NCBI RefSeq assembly: GCF_001894945.1
Contig: NZ_BCXE01000012.1
Coordinates: 62,001-126,000, forward strand
Direction: 5' to 3'
Length of the DNA: 64,000 nucleotides
Source: Rhodococcus ruber NBRC 15591
GTDB lineage: Bacteria; Actinomycetota; Actinomycetes; Mycobacteriales; Mycobacteriaceae
Part shown: positions 17,441-26,226 of the stretch, one piece after another
Numbering within the stretch: position 1 is the first letter of the stretch
Layout: every line of letters starts with the position of its first letter
Notes under the pieces: model-generated
Seen by the model: the letters and a program-made list of their open reading frames with translations, nothing else
What the model was told of the DNA's origin: nothing
Databases searched by the model: none
Translations under genes and position numbers: made by a program

Positions 17441-17515
17441 GGGCGTGTAGCTCAGTGGTAGAGCTCTGGTTTTACACACCAGCGGTCGGGGGTTCGAAAC
17501 CCTCCGCGCCCACCA
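17441..17515 (+). tRNA. tRNA-Val (anticodon TAC)
   Basis: Cloverleaf readable by eye. Acceptor stem GGGCGTG (17441-17447) pairs with CGCGCCC (17505-17511). D-arm begins TAGCTCAGTGGTAGAGC. Anticodon stem CTGGT/ACCAG encloses TTTACAC, which places TAC at positions 34-36. The T-loop is TTCGAAA. Discriminator A is followed by an encoded CCA (17513-17515). Confidence 0.95.
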
Positions 17516-17678
17516 GGAATGTGGCCGTGAAAGACCTGGTCAGGGACCGGGCGCGTATGCCTCGACGGGACTTTTGCCCACACGTGTCGACGTCCGCGGA
17601 CGCAGCCGGGCTCGTGGGGCCGCACCCGGGGGTCTTTGGGCTCTGTCGCGGCTGGGCAGGGTTTGCTGTGCTCGTGGG

Positions 17679-19388
17679 GTGAAGGTGCCGCTGCTCACCT
17701 CGTTCGAGGGCTATCGGGCCGACCGGATCGGCCGGGACCTGCTGGCCGGCCTGACGGTGTGGGCGGTTCTGGTGCCCGAGGCCCTCGCGTACGCCACGAT
17801 CGCCGGGGTGTCCCCGGTGATCGGCCTGTATGCCGCGCCCGCGGCGCTGCTCCTCTACGCGCTGTTCGGCAGCTCCCGGCACCTGGTGGTGGGGCCGATG
17901 GCGGCCACCGCTGCGCTGTCGGGTGCTGCTGTCGCCGGCATCGCCGGTGACGCCGATGCGGCAGCGCTGACGGCCGGTCTGGCGCTGCTGGTCGGGGTGC
18001 TCGGGATCCTCGCGGGGCTGGCGCGTCTGGGGTTTCTGGCTTCCTTCATCTCCGAGCCGGTGCTGAAGGGATTCATCGTCGGCCTGGCGCTGACGATCAT
18101 CGTCGGTCAGCTCCCGAAGCTCTTCGGAGTCCCGAAGGGGGACGGGGACTTCTTCGAAAAAACCTGGCACCTGGTCACGTCGCTGGGTGGGACGAACGGC
18201 TGGACGTTGGCCGTCGGCGCCGGCTCCCTTGCGCTCGTCCTGGTCCTGCACCGGGTGTCGCCCCGGCTGCCCGCACCGCTGGTCGCGGTCGCCCTGGGCA
18301 TCGTCGCCGTCTCGGTCCTCGACCTCGACGCCAAGGGAGTGGAGATCGTCGGGCAGATCGAGGGCGGGTTACCTCCGCTCGGCCTCCCCAGCATCCCTGG
18401 ATCCGACTACGTCGCGCTGCTCGCGTCGGCGGCAGGGATCCTGCTGGTCGCGTTCGCCGAGGGCGTCGGAGCAGCCAAGAACTACGCCGCCGAGCAACAC
18501 TACGAGATCGATCCGAACCGGGAACTGCTCGGGGTGGGCACAGCGAACATCGGCGCGGGGCTGTCCTCCGGGATGATCGTCAACGGGTCCCTGTCGAAGA
18601 CCGCGGTCAACGTCTCGGCCGGGGCGGTGTCGCAGCTCTCCGGCATCGTCGTGGCGGCGCTGACGGTGCTGACCCTGCTGTTCCTGACCGGCCTGTTCGC
18701 GAACCTGCCGGAGGCCACCCTCGCTGCCGTGGTGATCGCGGCTGTCACGAAGCTCGTCGACTTCCGGACGCTGCGCAAGTACGCGCGTCTGGCCACTCCG
18801 AGCCTGCGGCGGATCTACGGCGTCACCGCGTACGCGGACTTCCTCGCCGCGGCGAGCGCCATGGCTGGCGTGCTGGTCTTCGACATCCTTCCCGGGCTCT
18901 TCCTCGGCGTCGCGGTGTCGGTCCTGCTCCTGCTGTTCCGGGCCTCGCGGCCGCATGTCGCCGAGCTGGGCCGCACACCGGACGGAAGCCGCTGGGTCGA
19001 CCTGCAGCGCCGTCCCGACGCGCGCACCGAGCCGGGGATCGTGGTGCTGCGCCCGGAGGCCGGGCTGATCTACGCCAACGCCGACAACGTGGCGGCCGCC
19101 GTACGCGGTCATGTCCGGGACGACACGCGGGCCGTCGTCCTCGACACCGCAGCTGTGCCGGGAATCGACATCACCGCCGTCGGCATGCTGGACCGGCTGT
19201 ATGCCGAACTCGAGCACCGTCGCATCCGTCTGCTCTTCGCCGGCGAGATCGGCCAGGTGCGCGACCTGCTCAGCGCGACCGGCATCGCCAGTGTCGTCAC
19301 AGGCGCACACCCGACCGTCGACGAGGCCGTCACCGCGGCCCGTCGCAACCTCGACCACCCCCCGGACGACGACCCGACGTCGGCGTGA
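17679..19388 (+). CDS. SulP family anion transporter with STAS domain
   Basis: A roughly 569-residue SLC26/SulP transporter. The signature PEALAYATIAGVSPVIGLYA is in the first membrane segments, followed by about ten more hydrophobic helices (for example LTAGLALLVGVLGILAGLARLG). The conserved GVGAAKNYAAEQHYEIDPNR loop and NGSLSKTAVN follow. A C-terminal cytoplasmic STAS domain spans about 445-555 (GIVVLRPEAGLIYANADNV, AVPGIDITAVGMLDRLYAEL). Substrate is probably sulfate or another inorganic or carboxylate anion; sequence alone does not decide. GTG 17679 is the best start just before the first helix, but no clear ribosome site is visible and earlier in-frame starts exist. It begins a variable segment downstream of the tRNA. 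Confidence 0.85.
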   Translation: MKVPLLTSFEGYRADRIGRDLLAGLTVWAVLVPEALAYATIAGVSPVIGLYAAPAALLLYALFGSSRHLVVGPMAATAALSGAAVAGIAGDADAAALTAGLALLVGVLGILAGLARLGFLASFISEPVLKGFIVGLALTIIVGQLPKLFGVPKGDGDFFEKTWHLVTSLGGTNGWTLAVGAGSLALVLVLHRVSPRLPAPLVAVALGIVAVSVLDLDAKGVEIVGQIEGGLPPLGLPSIPGSDYVALLASAAGILLVAFAEGVGAAKNYAAEQHYEIDPNRELLGVGTANIGAGLSSGMIVNGSLSKTAVNVSAGAVSQLSGIVVAALTVLTLLFLTGLFANLPEATLAAVVIAAVTKLVDFRTLRKYARLATPSLRRIYGVTAYADFLAAASAMAGVLVFDILPGLFLGVAVSVLLLLFRASRPHVAELGRTPDGSRWVDLQRRPDARTEPGIVVLRPEAGLIYANADNVAAAVRGHVRDDTRAVVLDTAAVPGIDITAVGMLDRLYAELEHRRIRLLFAGEIGQVRDLLSATGIASVVTGAHPTVDEAVTAARRNLDHPPDDDPTSA

Positions 19389-19442
19389 CCTCCGGACGGG
19401 CGGTGGAGAAGCACCGGCCGTCCGGGTGGACCATCCCGGCCG

Positions 19443-20876
19443 CTACGCGAGCGGTTCGATGTCGGGCAGTCTCCATGTCTTGTCGAACCACGGTTCCAGC
19501 GGACCGTAGAGCCGGAATGCCACGAACCAGCTCTTGCCGGGCAGCGTCTGGATCCAGTTTCGGCTGTCCTCGGGCCGGTCGGGACCGAAGCGGACGTCGA
19601 CCGAGCCGTCGTCGTTCGGGGCGAGGTCCTTGTCTTGACTGGAAATCGACGGCCAGTCCTGTCCGGTCTGCAGCATCGAGCGGGTCTGGGTGTCGTAAGC
19701 GATGACGGACCAGAAGTTGGCGACCGGAACATTCGCGGGCACGTGCAGCCGGTAGGTCCTGCCGCCGTCGAAGTGCGCGCCCTCGGAGTCGACGAAGGCA
19801 AAGGCGTACTGCGATGCGGCGCCGACCATCTCGACCTCGAGGGCCGGACTGATCGGTGCTCCCACAAAGTAGTACTGGGCGACGGAGTCCAGCAGGGCGG
19901 CGCCGTCCTCCTGGAAGCGGTAACCGCCGAGAAGCACGGTCCGCCAGGTGCTGTCCGGGTAGTAGTACGCCTCCGGCCGGCGGAACCGGTAACAGAGGGC
20001 ACGGGCAGTGGCGTCGGCTACGGTGGCAGCTTCGGTGAGGACGGCCCGCATCCGCTCGTCGGGGTCGAACGGCTTACCTTGCCGAATGCCGATCGAGGCG
20101 AACATCCCCAGGGTGAGAGGATCGGACGACTCGGCTGGCTCGGACTGCACGGTCTCGTCGAGCAGCTCCCACGCCCGATACTCGGCGGGCGCAACGAAGA
20201 CGATCGGTTCGGGTGAGATGTTCACGAAACGGAGCGGCGGCGGGTCGTCGGCCTCCGCCAGCGGATAGACCCGAGCCATGGCCTTGATGGCCTCGACGCC
20301 CGGGTGAGGATCGCCGTGCTCGTCGAGGAAGCTGCGCCACAGCAGCCACAGGACGTAGGTGCGCGGCCGCACGACCAAGTAACCGCCGGGGACCTTGCGG
20401 TCGTAGCCGGGCGGCAGGAACAGGTACTTGCCGCCCTGGCCCCTGTCCGGCCCGGTCAGGCCGACGTCGACGACCCACCGCTGCCAGGCATCGTTGATCA
20501 TGCCCAGCACGCTCGGAGGGCTTTCGAGAACAAGCGGGCCGTCGTGCAGGTCCATCAGCATGGTGCTGTACGAAGTGTTGTTGTTGCCGGTGAGGACCAC
20601 GCTGCGCGGGTAGACCAGGTCTTCCCAGATCGCCATGGTCGAGTTGGCCGGACCCAGCGCCAGCATTGCCTTACGCACCGCTGCCACTTCGACCGGGGCC
20701 AGGGCCAGCAGGTACGCCTGTACCGCCCGCTGGAAATCCAGGTTGTCGAACACCGTCCGGGTCGTCTCGTCGTCCGGGACTCCGTCGAAGAACCGCAGCG
20801 TGCCCAACCGGGTGCGGACTTCGTCCGGCACCTCGATACCAGGCGGAATCGGGGTGCTGTTCGAATGCGAGGTCAT
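19443..20876 (-). CDS. DUF1254/DUF1214 domain protein
   Basis: A 477-residue protein. The N-terminal DUF1254 region has MAIWEDLVYPRSVVLTGNNNTSYS-type features (about 85-110). The C-terminal DUF1214 region has TYRLHVPANVPVANFWSVIAYD, TRSMLQTGQDWPSISSQD and a conserved NWIQTLPGKSWFVAFRLYGPLEPWFD ending. There is no signal peptide, although many relatives are exported. Function is not established for the family. Start: ATG 20876 behind AGGAGGAC. The gene stands alone, convergent with the SulP gene. Its codons look slightly less GC-biased than its neighbours, compatible with acquisition (impression only). Confidence 0.85.
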   Translation of the reverse strand: MTSHSNSTPIPPGIEVPDEVRTRLGTLRFFDGVPDDETTRTVFDNLDFQRAVQAYLLALAPVEVAAVRKAMLALGPANSTMAIWEDLVYPRSVVLTGNNNTSYSTMLMDLHDGPLVLESPPSVLGMINDAWQRWVVDVGLTGPDRGQGGKYLFLPPGYDRKVPGGYLVVRPRTYVLWLLWRSFLDEHGDPHPGVEAIKAMARVYPLAEADDPPPLRFVNISPEPIVFVAPAEYRAWELLDETVQSEPAESSDPLTLGMFASIGIRQGKPFDPDERMRAVLTEAATVADATARALCYRFRRPEAYYYPDSTWRTVLLGGYRFQEDGAALLDSVAQYYFVGAPISPALEVEMVGAASQYAFAFVDSEGAHFDGGRTYRLHVPANVPVANFWSVIAYDTQTRSMLQTGQDWPSISSQDKDLAPNDDGSVDVRFGPDRPEDSRNWIQTLPGKSWFVAFRLYGPLEPWFDKTWRLPDIEPLA

Positions 20877-21061
20877 GGAGTCCTCCTGTGTCGACAGCCC
20901 CTGCCGGGATCCTCGGCCCACGCGACCGCTTGCGCCACCCACTCAGTGTGGACCGTTACTGCCCCACGGTCTGCCGGATCGACGAGAACACGCGACGGGG
21001 CGCCGGCACGCCACCGGCAGTTCGGCCGGTTCGATTCGCTCGCCGCCGTGGTCGTCGCGGT

Positions 21062-21382
21062 CTACTTCTCGTCGGGACGACGCGAGCCGTGGGGCGAGAC
21101 GAATTCGACAGGTACGTCGTCGACGACGTTCTCGGCGAACGAGAAGCTGCCGTCCTCGTAGTGGGTCGGTCTCGCCAAGCGCAGCAGCCTCCCGCCGTCG
21201 TAGACGCCCATCACCCGCCAGTACTCCTCGGCCCACCAGACACCTTGACCGAGCCGCACTTCGCCGGGTTTCACGAAAACCTCCTGGCCGGACTCGAATT
21301 GCGCCGTCGACGGGTCGGTGTCGATGGCCGGAGCGGCGCGCGCGTCGCCGGCGCGAGGCTCTCGGGCAATCGTATTGTTCAC
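21062..21382 (-). CDS. Hypothetical protein, 106 aa
   Basis: Frame from GTG 21382 to 21062. The first 40 residues are low-complexity (APAIDTDPST), then a compact, well-biased domain: FESGQEVFVKPGEVRLGQGV, WWAEEYWRVMGVYDGGRLLR, HYEDGSFSFAENVVDDVPVE and a basic end. Tryptophan- and tyrosine-rich beta-like content in this GC range argues for real coding. The start is uncertain because no ribosome site is visible; the domain itself would need only residues 30-100. Family not recognised. It is divergent from the secreted lipase gene with a 68-bp gap. Confidence 0.6.
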   Translation of the reverse strand: MNNTIAREPRAGDARAAPAIDTDPSTAQFESGQEVFVKPGEVRLGQGVWWAEEYWRVMGVYDGGRLLRLARPTHYEDGSFSFAENVVDDVPVEFVSPHGSRRPDEK

Positions 21383-21450
21383 GCACCGGGAGTGCAGGTG
21401 TCTGGCATAGTCGATCCCGGTCCGACGTCCGGGTGGTGGTGGGGTATGCC

Positions 21451-22671
21451 GTGGGTTTCGTGATTGGCCGATCCGTCCGAAGCGCTGTGTTCGCGATCGC
21501 GCTCGCACTGGTTGCGACCGTGTCCGGCACCGGCAGTGCCGGTGCCGAACCGCTGCTACCCGCTCCCGATCCGGACCCGTTCTACGCCGCGCCGCCCGAT
21601 CTCCCGGCGCGCGCACCGGGCGATGTGCTGCGGGTCCGGCAGTTGCCGCCCTCGTACTACTTTCCGGGCAGCACGGTGTGGGAAGTGCTGTTCCGCACCA
21701 CGGATTCGCAGGATCGACCCGTCGCGGCGAATACGACCTTCGTGCGGCCGGCGCATCACGTGCCGAACGGGCCGCTGCTGTCGTATCAGCACATCATCAA
21801 CGCGCTCGGGCACAAGTGCAAGATCGTCTCCCAGCTCTACACCAGCCATCCGTTGCACCAGATCCGGGAGGCCGCCGGACTCAATCTTGCGCTGGCGCGC
21901 GGGTGGGCGGTGGCGCTGCCCGACCATCTGGGCCCACGGATGGCCTACGGCGCCGCCAAGCTCGGCGGCCGGGTCACGCTGGACGGAATCCGCGCCGTGC
22001 AACGCGTGCCGGAACTGCAGGTGGCGGAGAGCAAGGTCGCGCTGGGCGGCTATTCGGGGGGCGGGATGGCCACCTCGTGGGCCGCGGCGCTGGCCCCGGA
22101 ATACGCCCCGGAGCTGAACATCGTGGGAGCCGCCGAGGGCGGTGTCCCGATGAACCTGGTGAAGATGGCCGAGAGCCTGGGCACCGCGCCGCATCCGGCG
22201 TTCGGCCTCGCGATGGCTGCCGCCCTCGGGCTCGAACGCGAGTATCCCGACCGCATCCACGTCACCCCGCAGCTCAACGCCCAGGGACACTGGCTCAAGC
22301 AGCTGATCGCCAACGGCTGCACCAACGAGATCATGTTCTGGGGAGTCGGTCGCAGCGCGGCCGAGATGACCGACAACCGCCGGTTCCTCGACGATCCGGC
22401 AGCGCGGACGGTGATGGAGGAGAACAGCCTCGAGCTGTATGCCGGCGTGCCGAAGGCGCCGATCTTCGAATGGCACAGTCCGACAGATGCGCTCATCCCG
22501 GTCGACTCCGTGATCGCCACGATGCGCCGCTACTGCGCGGCCGGGGTGCCGGTGCAGACTCTCCTGACCCCGACGCCCGACCATCTCTCCGCTGCCGCCC
22601 TGGGCCTGTTCCCGGCCCTGGACTGGGTCGACGCACGGTTCCGCGGCGAACCGGCGCCCAGCACCTGCTGA
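21451..22671 (+). CDS. Secreted lipase (LIP/Candida lipase-like family)
   Basis: About 406 residues. A signal peptide (GRSVRSAVFAIALALVATVS, then AGAEP as the likely cleavage region) is followed by the family opening PFYAAPPDLPARAPGDVLRV. The alpha/beta-hydrolase triad is nucleophile Ser near residue 202 in GGYSGGG, Asp in WHSPTDALIP and His in TPTPDHLSAA. Cysteines near LGHKCKIVSQ, IANGCTNE and MRRYCAAG could form disulfides. Related proteins are triacylglycerol lipases/esterases acting outside the cell. Several in-frame GTG codons precede the signal peptide (21433, 21436, 21439, 21451, 21460); 21451 is chosen for its spacing from a GGTGGGG run, so the exact start is uncertain. The next gene, an acyl-CoA synthetase, could activate the released fatty acids. 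Confidence 0.85.
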   Translation: MGFVIGRSVRSAVFAIALALVATVSGTGSAGAEPLLPAPDPDPFYAAPPDLPARAPGDVLRVRQLPPSYYFPGSTVWEVLFRTTDSQDRPVAANTTFVRPAHHVPNGPLLSYQHIINALGHKCKIVSQLYTSHPLHQIREAAGLNLALARGWAVALPDHLGPRMAYGAAKLGGRVTLDGIRAVQRVPELQVAESKVALGGYSGGGMATSWAAALAPEYAPELNIVGAAEGGVPMNLVKMAESLGTAPHPAFGLAMAAALGLEREYPDRIHVTPQLNAQGHWLKQLIANGCTNEIMFWGVGRSAAEMTDNRRFLDDPAARTVMEENSLELYAGVPKAPIFEWHSPTDALIPVDSVIATMRRYCAAGVPVQTLLTPTPDHLSAAALGLFPALDWVDARFRGEPAPSTC

Positions 22672-22719
22672 CGCCTCCGCCGTTTGCGCAACTGCCCACG
22701 TCGGCGATTGCTGCGGATC

Positions 22720-22725
22720 TACACT
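22720..22725 (+). promoter_or_regulatory. -10 hexamer TACACT, leaderless start of fadD-like gene
   Basis: TACACT ends 6 nt before ATG 22732; no ribosome-binding motif lies in between. No good -35 is visible. Confidence 0.45.
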
Positions 22726-22731
22726 CGGCGC

Positions 22732-24570
22732 ATGGCTGCGCTGCGGGCGGTGGACGAGACGGTCGACTTCGCGAAGATCGACGATCAGGCCCCGTCGGTG
22801 GCCCGGTTGTTCGTCGACCGGGTCGCCGCGACGCCGGAGGCCGAGGCCTTCCGGTACCCCCGGGGCGACGGCTGGGGAAGCACGACCTGGCGTCAGGTCG
22901 GCGACCGGGTCACCGCACTCGCCGCGGGCTTGATCGCGCTGGGAGTCGAACCCGAGGACCCGGTGGCGATCGCCTCGTCGACCCGGTACGAGTGGGTGCT
23001 CGCCGACTTCGCGATCATGTGCGCCGGCGCCGCGACCACCACCATCTATCCCACGACCAACGCGCCCGACGTCGCCTTCATCGTCGGCAACTCGGGCAGC
23101 GCCGTCGTGGTCGCGGAGGACTGGACCCAGGTCGACAAGCTCGTCGCCCACCGCGCCGATCTGCCCGAGGTGCGGACCGTGGTGGTCGTCGACGGCGAAG
23201 GCGACGGGGACTGGGTCGTCACCCTCGCCGACCTGGAGGGCCGGGGCCGCGCACTGCTCGCCGAGTCGCCCTCCGTCGTCGCCGACCGGGTGGCTGCGAT
23301 CCGTCCCGAGCAGTTGGCGAGCATCATGTACACCTCCGGCACCACCGGCAAGCCGAAGGGCGTGCTGCTGCCGCACTCGGGGTGGACGTACACCGCCGCG
23401 GCCGTCGACGCGGTGAACATCCTCGGCCCCGACGACCTGAACTTCCTCTGGTTGCCGCTGTCGCACGCCTTCGGCAAGGTGATGCTGGCGTTGCCGCTGC
23501 AGATCGGCTTCACCACGGTGATCGACGGCCGCGTGGAGAAGATCGTCGAGAACCTCGCTGTCGTGCGCCCCACCTTCATGGGCGCCGCGCCGCGCATCTT
23601 CGAGAAGGCGCACGCGCGCATCGAGGCGATGGTCGCCGAGGAGGGCGGGGCGAAGAAGAAGATCTTCGACTGGGCCGTCGGCGTCGGCCTGCGTGTCTCG
23701 CAGGCCCGGCAGGAGGACCGCACCCCGTCCGCCCTCGACCGGCTCCGGTACCGGATCGCCGACCGTCTGGTGTTCTCCACCGTCAAGGAACGTTTCGGCG
23801 GTCGCCTGCGGTTCTTCGTCTCGGCGGCGGCGCCGCTCGACCGTGCCGTCGCGCAGTGGTTCGATGCCGCCGGCATCATCATCCTCGAGGGGTACGGCCT
23901 GACCGAGACATCCGCCGCGTCGTTCATCAACCGCCCGTACGCGTACCGGCTCGGCACCGTGGGCTGGCCCTTCCCCGGTACGGAGGTGCAGATCGCCGAG
24001 GACGGCGAGGTACTCCTGCGCGGGCCGGGCGTCATGGACGGCTACCACGAGCGGCCCGAGGCCACCGCGGAGGCGCTCGAACCGGACGGCTGGTTCCACA
24101 CCGGCGACATCGGGGAACTCGATTCCGAGGGTTTCCTGCGGATCACCGACCGCAAGAAGGACCTGTTCAAGACCAGTCAGGGCAAGTACGTCGCGCCGTC
24201 CGCGATCTCCGCCGCCTTCAAAGGCATCTGCCCGTACGCCGGCGAGATCGTCGTGTACGGCGAGAGCCGGCCCTACTGCGTCGCCCTCGTCGGCCTCGAT
24301 GCCGAGGCGATCACCGAATGGGCGGGCAAGAACGGCATGGCCGGCAGGGAGTTCGGCGAGATCGCCCGGGACGAGCGGACCCACGCGCTGATCGGCGAGT
24401 GCATCGACCGGCTCAACGACCGGCTCAACCGCTGGGAGCAGATCAAGAGGTTCGCCGTCCTCGATCGGGAGCTGTCCATCGAGGCGGGAGATCTGACACC
24501 GAGCATGAAGCTGCGCCGCAAACTGGTGGTCGACAACTTCGCCGATCGGATCGAGCAGCTCTACGCCTGA
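22732..24570 (+). CDS. Long-chain acyl-CoA synthetase (FadD15-like AMP-forming ligase)
   Basis: A 612-residue ANL-superfamily ligase. P-loop-like motif YTSGTTGKPKGV is near 200-210, the LPLSHAFGKVM motif near 242, the A5-type GYGLTETSA near 387-395, GWFHTGDIGELD near 455-466 and the hinge ITDRKKDLFKTSQGKYVAPS near 473-492. It activates fatty acids to acyl-CoA via acyl-AMP. The long-chain/FAA family is recognised by the SQGKYVAPS segment and the roughly 600-residue length. The start at ATG 22732 lacks a ribosome site but follows a -10-like TACACT by 6 nt. It lies 60 bp after the secreted lipase in the same direction. Confidence 0.9.
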   Translation: MAALRAVDETVDFAKIDDQAPSVARLFVDRVAATPEAEAFRYPRGDGWGSTTWRQVGDRVTALAAGLIALGVEPEDPVAIASSTRYEWVLADFAIMCAGAATTTIYPTTNAPDVAFIVGNSGSAVVVAEDWTQVDKLVAHRADLPEVRTVVVVDGEGDGDWVVTLADLEGRGRALLAESPSVVADRVAAIRPEQLASIMYTSGTTGKPKGVLLPHSGWTYTAAAVDAVNILGPDDLNFLWLPLSHAFGKVMLALPLQIGFTTVIDGRVEKIVENLAVVRPTFMGAAPRIFEKAHARIEAMVAEEGGAKKKIFDWAVGVGLRVSQARQEDRTPSALDRLRYRIADRLVFSTVKERFGGRLRFFVSAAAPLDRAVAQWFDAAGIIILEGYGLTETSAASFINRPYAYRLGTVGWPFPGTEVQIAEDGEVLLRGPGVMDGYHERPEATAEALEPDGWFHTGDIGELDSEGFLRITDRKKDLFKTSQGKYVAPSAISAAFKGICPYAGEIVVYGESRPYCVALVGLDAEAITEWAGKNGMAGREFGEIARDERTHALIGECIDRLNDRLNRWEQIKRFAVLDRELSIEAGDLTPSMKLRRKLVVDNFADRIEQLYA

Positions 24571-24753
24571 CGGGGCAGCATCCCCGGCGCCGGTTCGGAA
24601 TCCGCCCACGTCACGGCGTGCGCGGGTTCCGAAGTGGCGGGCGGATCTCCCGGGCGCATCCCCACCTGGGATCCGGCGGGCGACGTCCGGCTGCCTCGAC
24701 GGTCCGCTGTTCGAGTAGCCGGGCCTGCCGATCCGCGGGAGCCGCGTCCGGGT

Positions 24754-24894
24754 TCAGGCCTCCGGTCCGGCGTCGTCGTCCTCGCCCTCGGCCTGATCCG
24801 GCTGCGTCGGGGCGCTCGACTGCAACTGCTCGGGGTCGGCGTCCGGGTCCTGGGATGCGTCGTACTGCTGCGGGTTTCCGGTGTTCTCGGTCAT
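24754..24894 (-). CDS. Small acidic protein, 46 aa
   Basis: Frame ATG 24894 to TGA 24754 encodes MTENTGNPQQYDASQDPDAD followed by PEQLQSSAPTQPDQAEGEDD and a short DAGPEA end. Nearly every codon ends in G or C, the composition is Gln/Asp/Pro-rich and the protein is very acidic and probably disordered. No ribosome site is clear, and 24571-24753 beside it shows nothing else. It precedes the DUF5655 gene boundary with opposite-end spacing of 82 bp from a same-strand gene, so it may be an independent unit. Function unknown. Confidence 0.55.
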   Translation of the reverse strand: MTENTGNPQQYDASQDPDADPEQLQSSAPTQPDQAEGEDDDAGPEA

Positions 24895-24975
24895 GGGCGA
24901 CGGATGCACCGGCCGGACCGGTCCTAAACCCGTTGCCGACCCGTCGTCGCTCCGGGCGGTGCCCGGCGGAGCCTG

Positions 24976-25335
24976 CTACCCGGAGCCTGTCCCGGCCGTC
25001 TCGTACGCCTCCGCCAGCAGCGCGACGACGCCGTCGTCGAGCTGGTCCGGGGTGGCGATGCTCAAGCGGTGGGTCGTCACCTTCGCGGTGGTCGGGAAGG
25101 CCTCCCGCAGCTGCGGGTGATGGACCCGCCGCGGCAGGTCCACGGCGATCTCGAGCCGCGACGAATAGACGAACGCCGCCGCGAAGATCCGACCGCGTCC
25201 CCATCGCACCTCGGCGGGACGGACCTGCTCCTCGACGTCGTCGCCGAGGCCCAGCACGAGCGTGCGGAGCCGGCAGAACATGTCGACGGCGGCGTCGTCC
25301 TTGTCGGCCAGGTAGTCGTCGATCGTCGCGTGCAT
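24976..25335 (-). CDS. DUF5655-type protein
   Basis: A 119-residue protein: MHATIDDYLADKDDAAVDMF, then a core with GLGDDVEEQVRPAEVRWGRG, RIFAAAFVYSSRLEIAVDLP and the family-like ending KVTTHRLSIATPDQLDDGVV with LLAEAYETAG. This fits the DUF5655 domain, small alpha/beta proteins of unknown function related to DUF1801-type folds. Start: ATG 25335 behind GAGGAG. It follows surf1 by 23 bp on the same strand and is likely the end of the ptkA-ptpA-surf1 transcript. Confidence 0.75.
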   Translation of the reverse strand: MHATIDDYLADKDDAAVDMFCRLRTLVLGLGDDVEEQVRPAEVRWGRGRIFAAAFVYSSRLEIAVDLPRRVHHPQLREAFPTTAKVTTHRLSIATPDQLDDGVVALLAEAYETAGTGSG

Positions 25336-25358
25336 CGCGGGCTCCTCGCCTGAGTGGC

Positions 25359-26198
25359 TCAACGGGACCGGCCGTAACGGTCGGCGAGCTTGTCGTCGGT
25401 GCTGCGCTCCACCGGGGCGGGCGTCGGCTCGGCCTCGGGTGCGGTCGCCGGCGCCGGTTCCTTCCGCTTGCGGCGCTCGCGCAGCTCCGCCCACACGAAG
25501 TACCCCAGCCCCAGCGGCGCCATGATTCCGAATGCCACCCACTGCAGCCCGTACGACAGGTAGGGGCCGGCGTCGAGTTGCGGCAGCGGGATCGTGCCCA
25601 GCCCCCCGGCCTGGTTCTCGGACAGCTGCAGGTATCCGCCCGTCAGCTCCAGGCCGGTGAACGCCGCGATCTGCGCGGGATCGATCGAGTAGACCTGGGC
25701 GTGGCCGGCGTCGCGGAACGGGGCCCTGCCCTCGGCGGTTCCCTCGGACATTCGCAGGCGCGCATCGACGGTCACCGTGCCGGTGGGCGGCGGGGCGAAC
25801 CCGGGGATCTCCGTGCCCCGTTCCGGACGCACGTATCCGCGGTTCACCAGGACGGTGCGGCCGTCGGCGAGCCGAAACGGTGTGAGCACCTCGTAGGCGG
25901 GGGAGGACTCGACGCTGCGCAACCGCACCAGCAGATCCGAGTCCGGGAGGTACGAGCCGGTCGCGACGACGCGCCGCCACTCGTCCTCCGGAGCCGGCGC
26001 GGGCCCGGTGAGCAGCTCCTCGACCGGCACGGGGTCCGTGGCCAGCGAGGCGGTGATCCGGTCGTTGCGCTCCTCGGTGGTGGTGTTCTTGCCGAGCTGC
26101 CACGGCGCGAGCACGGTGAAGCACGCGTAGGCGAAGCCGCCCACCACCAGGGCCAGCACCAGCCAGCTCGGGCGGAGCAGGAACGTCAGTCGTCGCAC
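25359..26198 (-). CDS. SURF1 family protein
   Basis: A 279-residue membrane protein with the two-helix SURF1 layout. The first helix is near 8-30 (WLVLALVVGGFAYACFTVLA) and is followed by the conserved PWQLGKN. The periplasmic domain contains YLPDSDLLVRLRS, VLVNRGYVRPERG and GYLQLSE. The second helix is near 217-238 (SYGLQWVAFGIMAPLGLGYF). SURF1 assists assembly of cytochrome c oxidase (heme a delivery). An unusual Pro/Ala/Glu-rich cytoplasmic tail of about 35 residues ends in RYGRSR. GTG start at 26198. It lies 28 bp after ptpA, matching the M. tuberculosis ptpA-Rv2235 order. Confidence 0.9.
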   Translation of the reverse strand: MRRLTFLLRPSWLVLALVVGGFAYACFTVLAPWQLGKNTTTEERNDRITASLATDPVPVEELLTGPAPAPEDEWRRVVATGSYLPDSDLLVRLRSVESSPAYEVLTPFRLADGRTVLVNRGYVRPERGTEIPGFAPPPTGTVTVDARLRMSEGTAEGRAPFRDAGHAQVYSIDPAQIAAFTGLELTGGYLQLSENQAGGLGTIPLPQLDAGPYLSYGLQWVAFGIMAPLGLGYFVWAELRERRKRKEPAPATAPEAEPTPAPVERSTDDKLADRYGRSR

Positions 26199-26226
26199 GT
26201 AACCACGGTAACCGGTGACGCGGGCC

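Noticed and set aside
17441-17515. tRNA-Val as a phage attachment site
   Set aside because: No integrase gene and no second copy of the tRNA 3' end noticed in the window.
17625-17665. TCTTTGGGCTCTG stretch resembling the left arm of the repeated hairpins
   Set aside because: No matching right arm (CCCAAAG) follows, so no hairpin forms.
21556-24609. 1017-codon minus-strand frame over the lipase and acyl-CoA synthetase
   Set aside because: Composition artefact opposite two genes with intact catalytic motifs.
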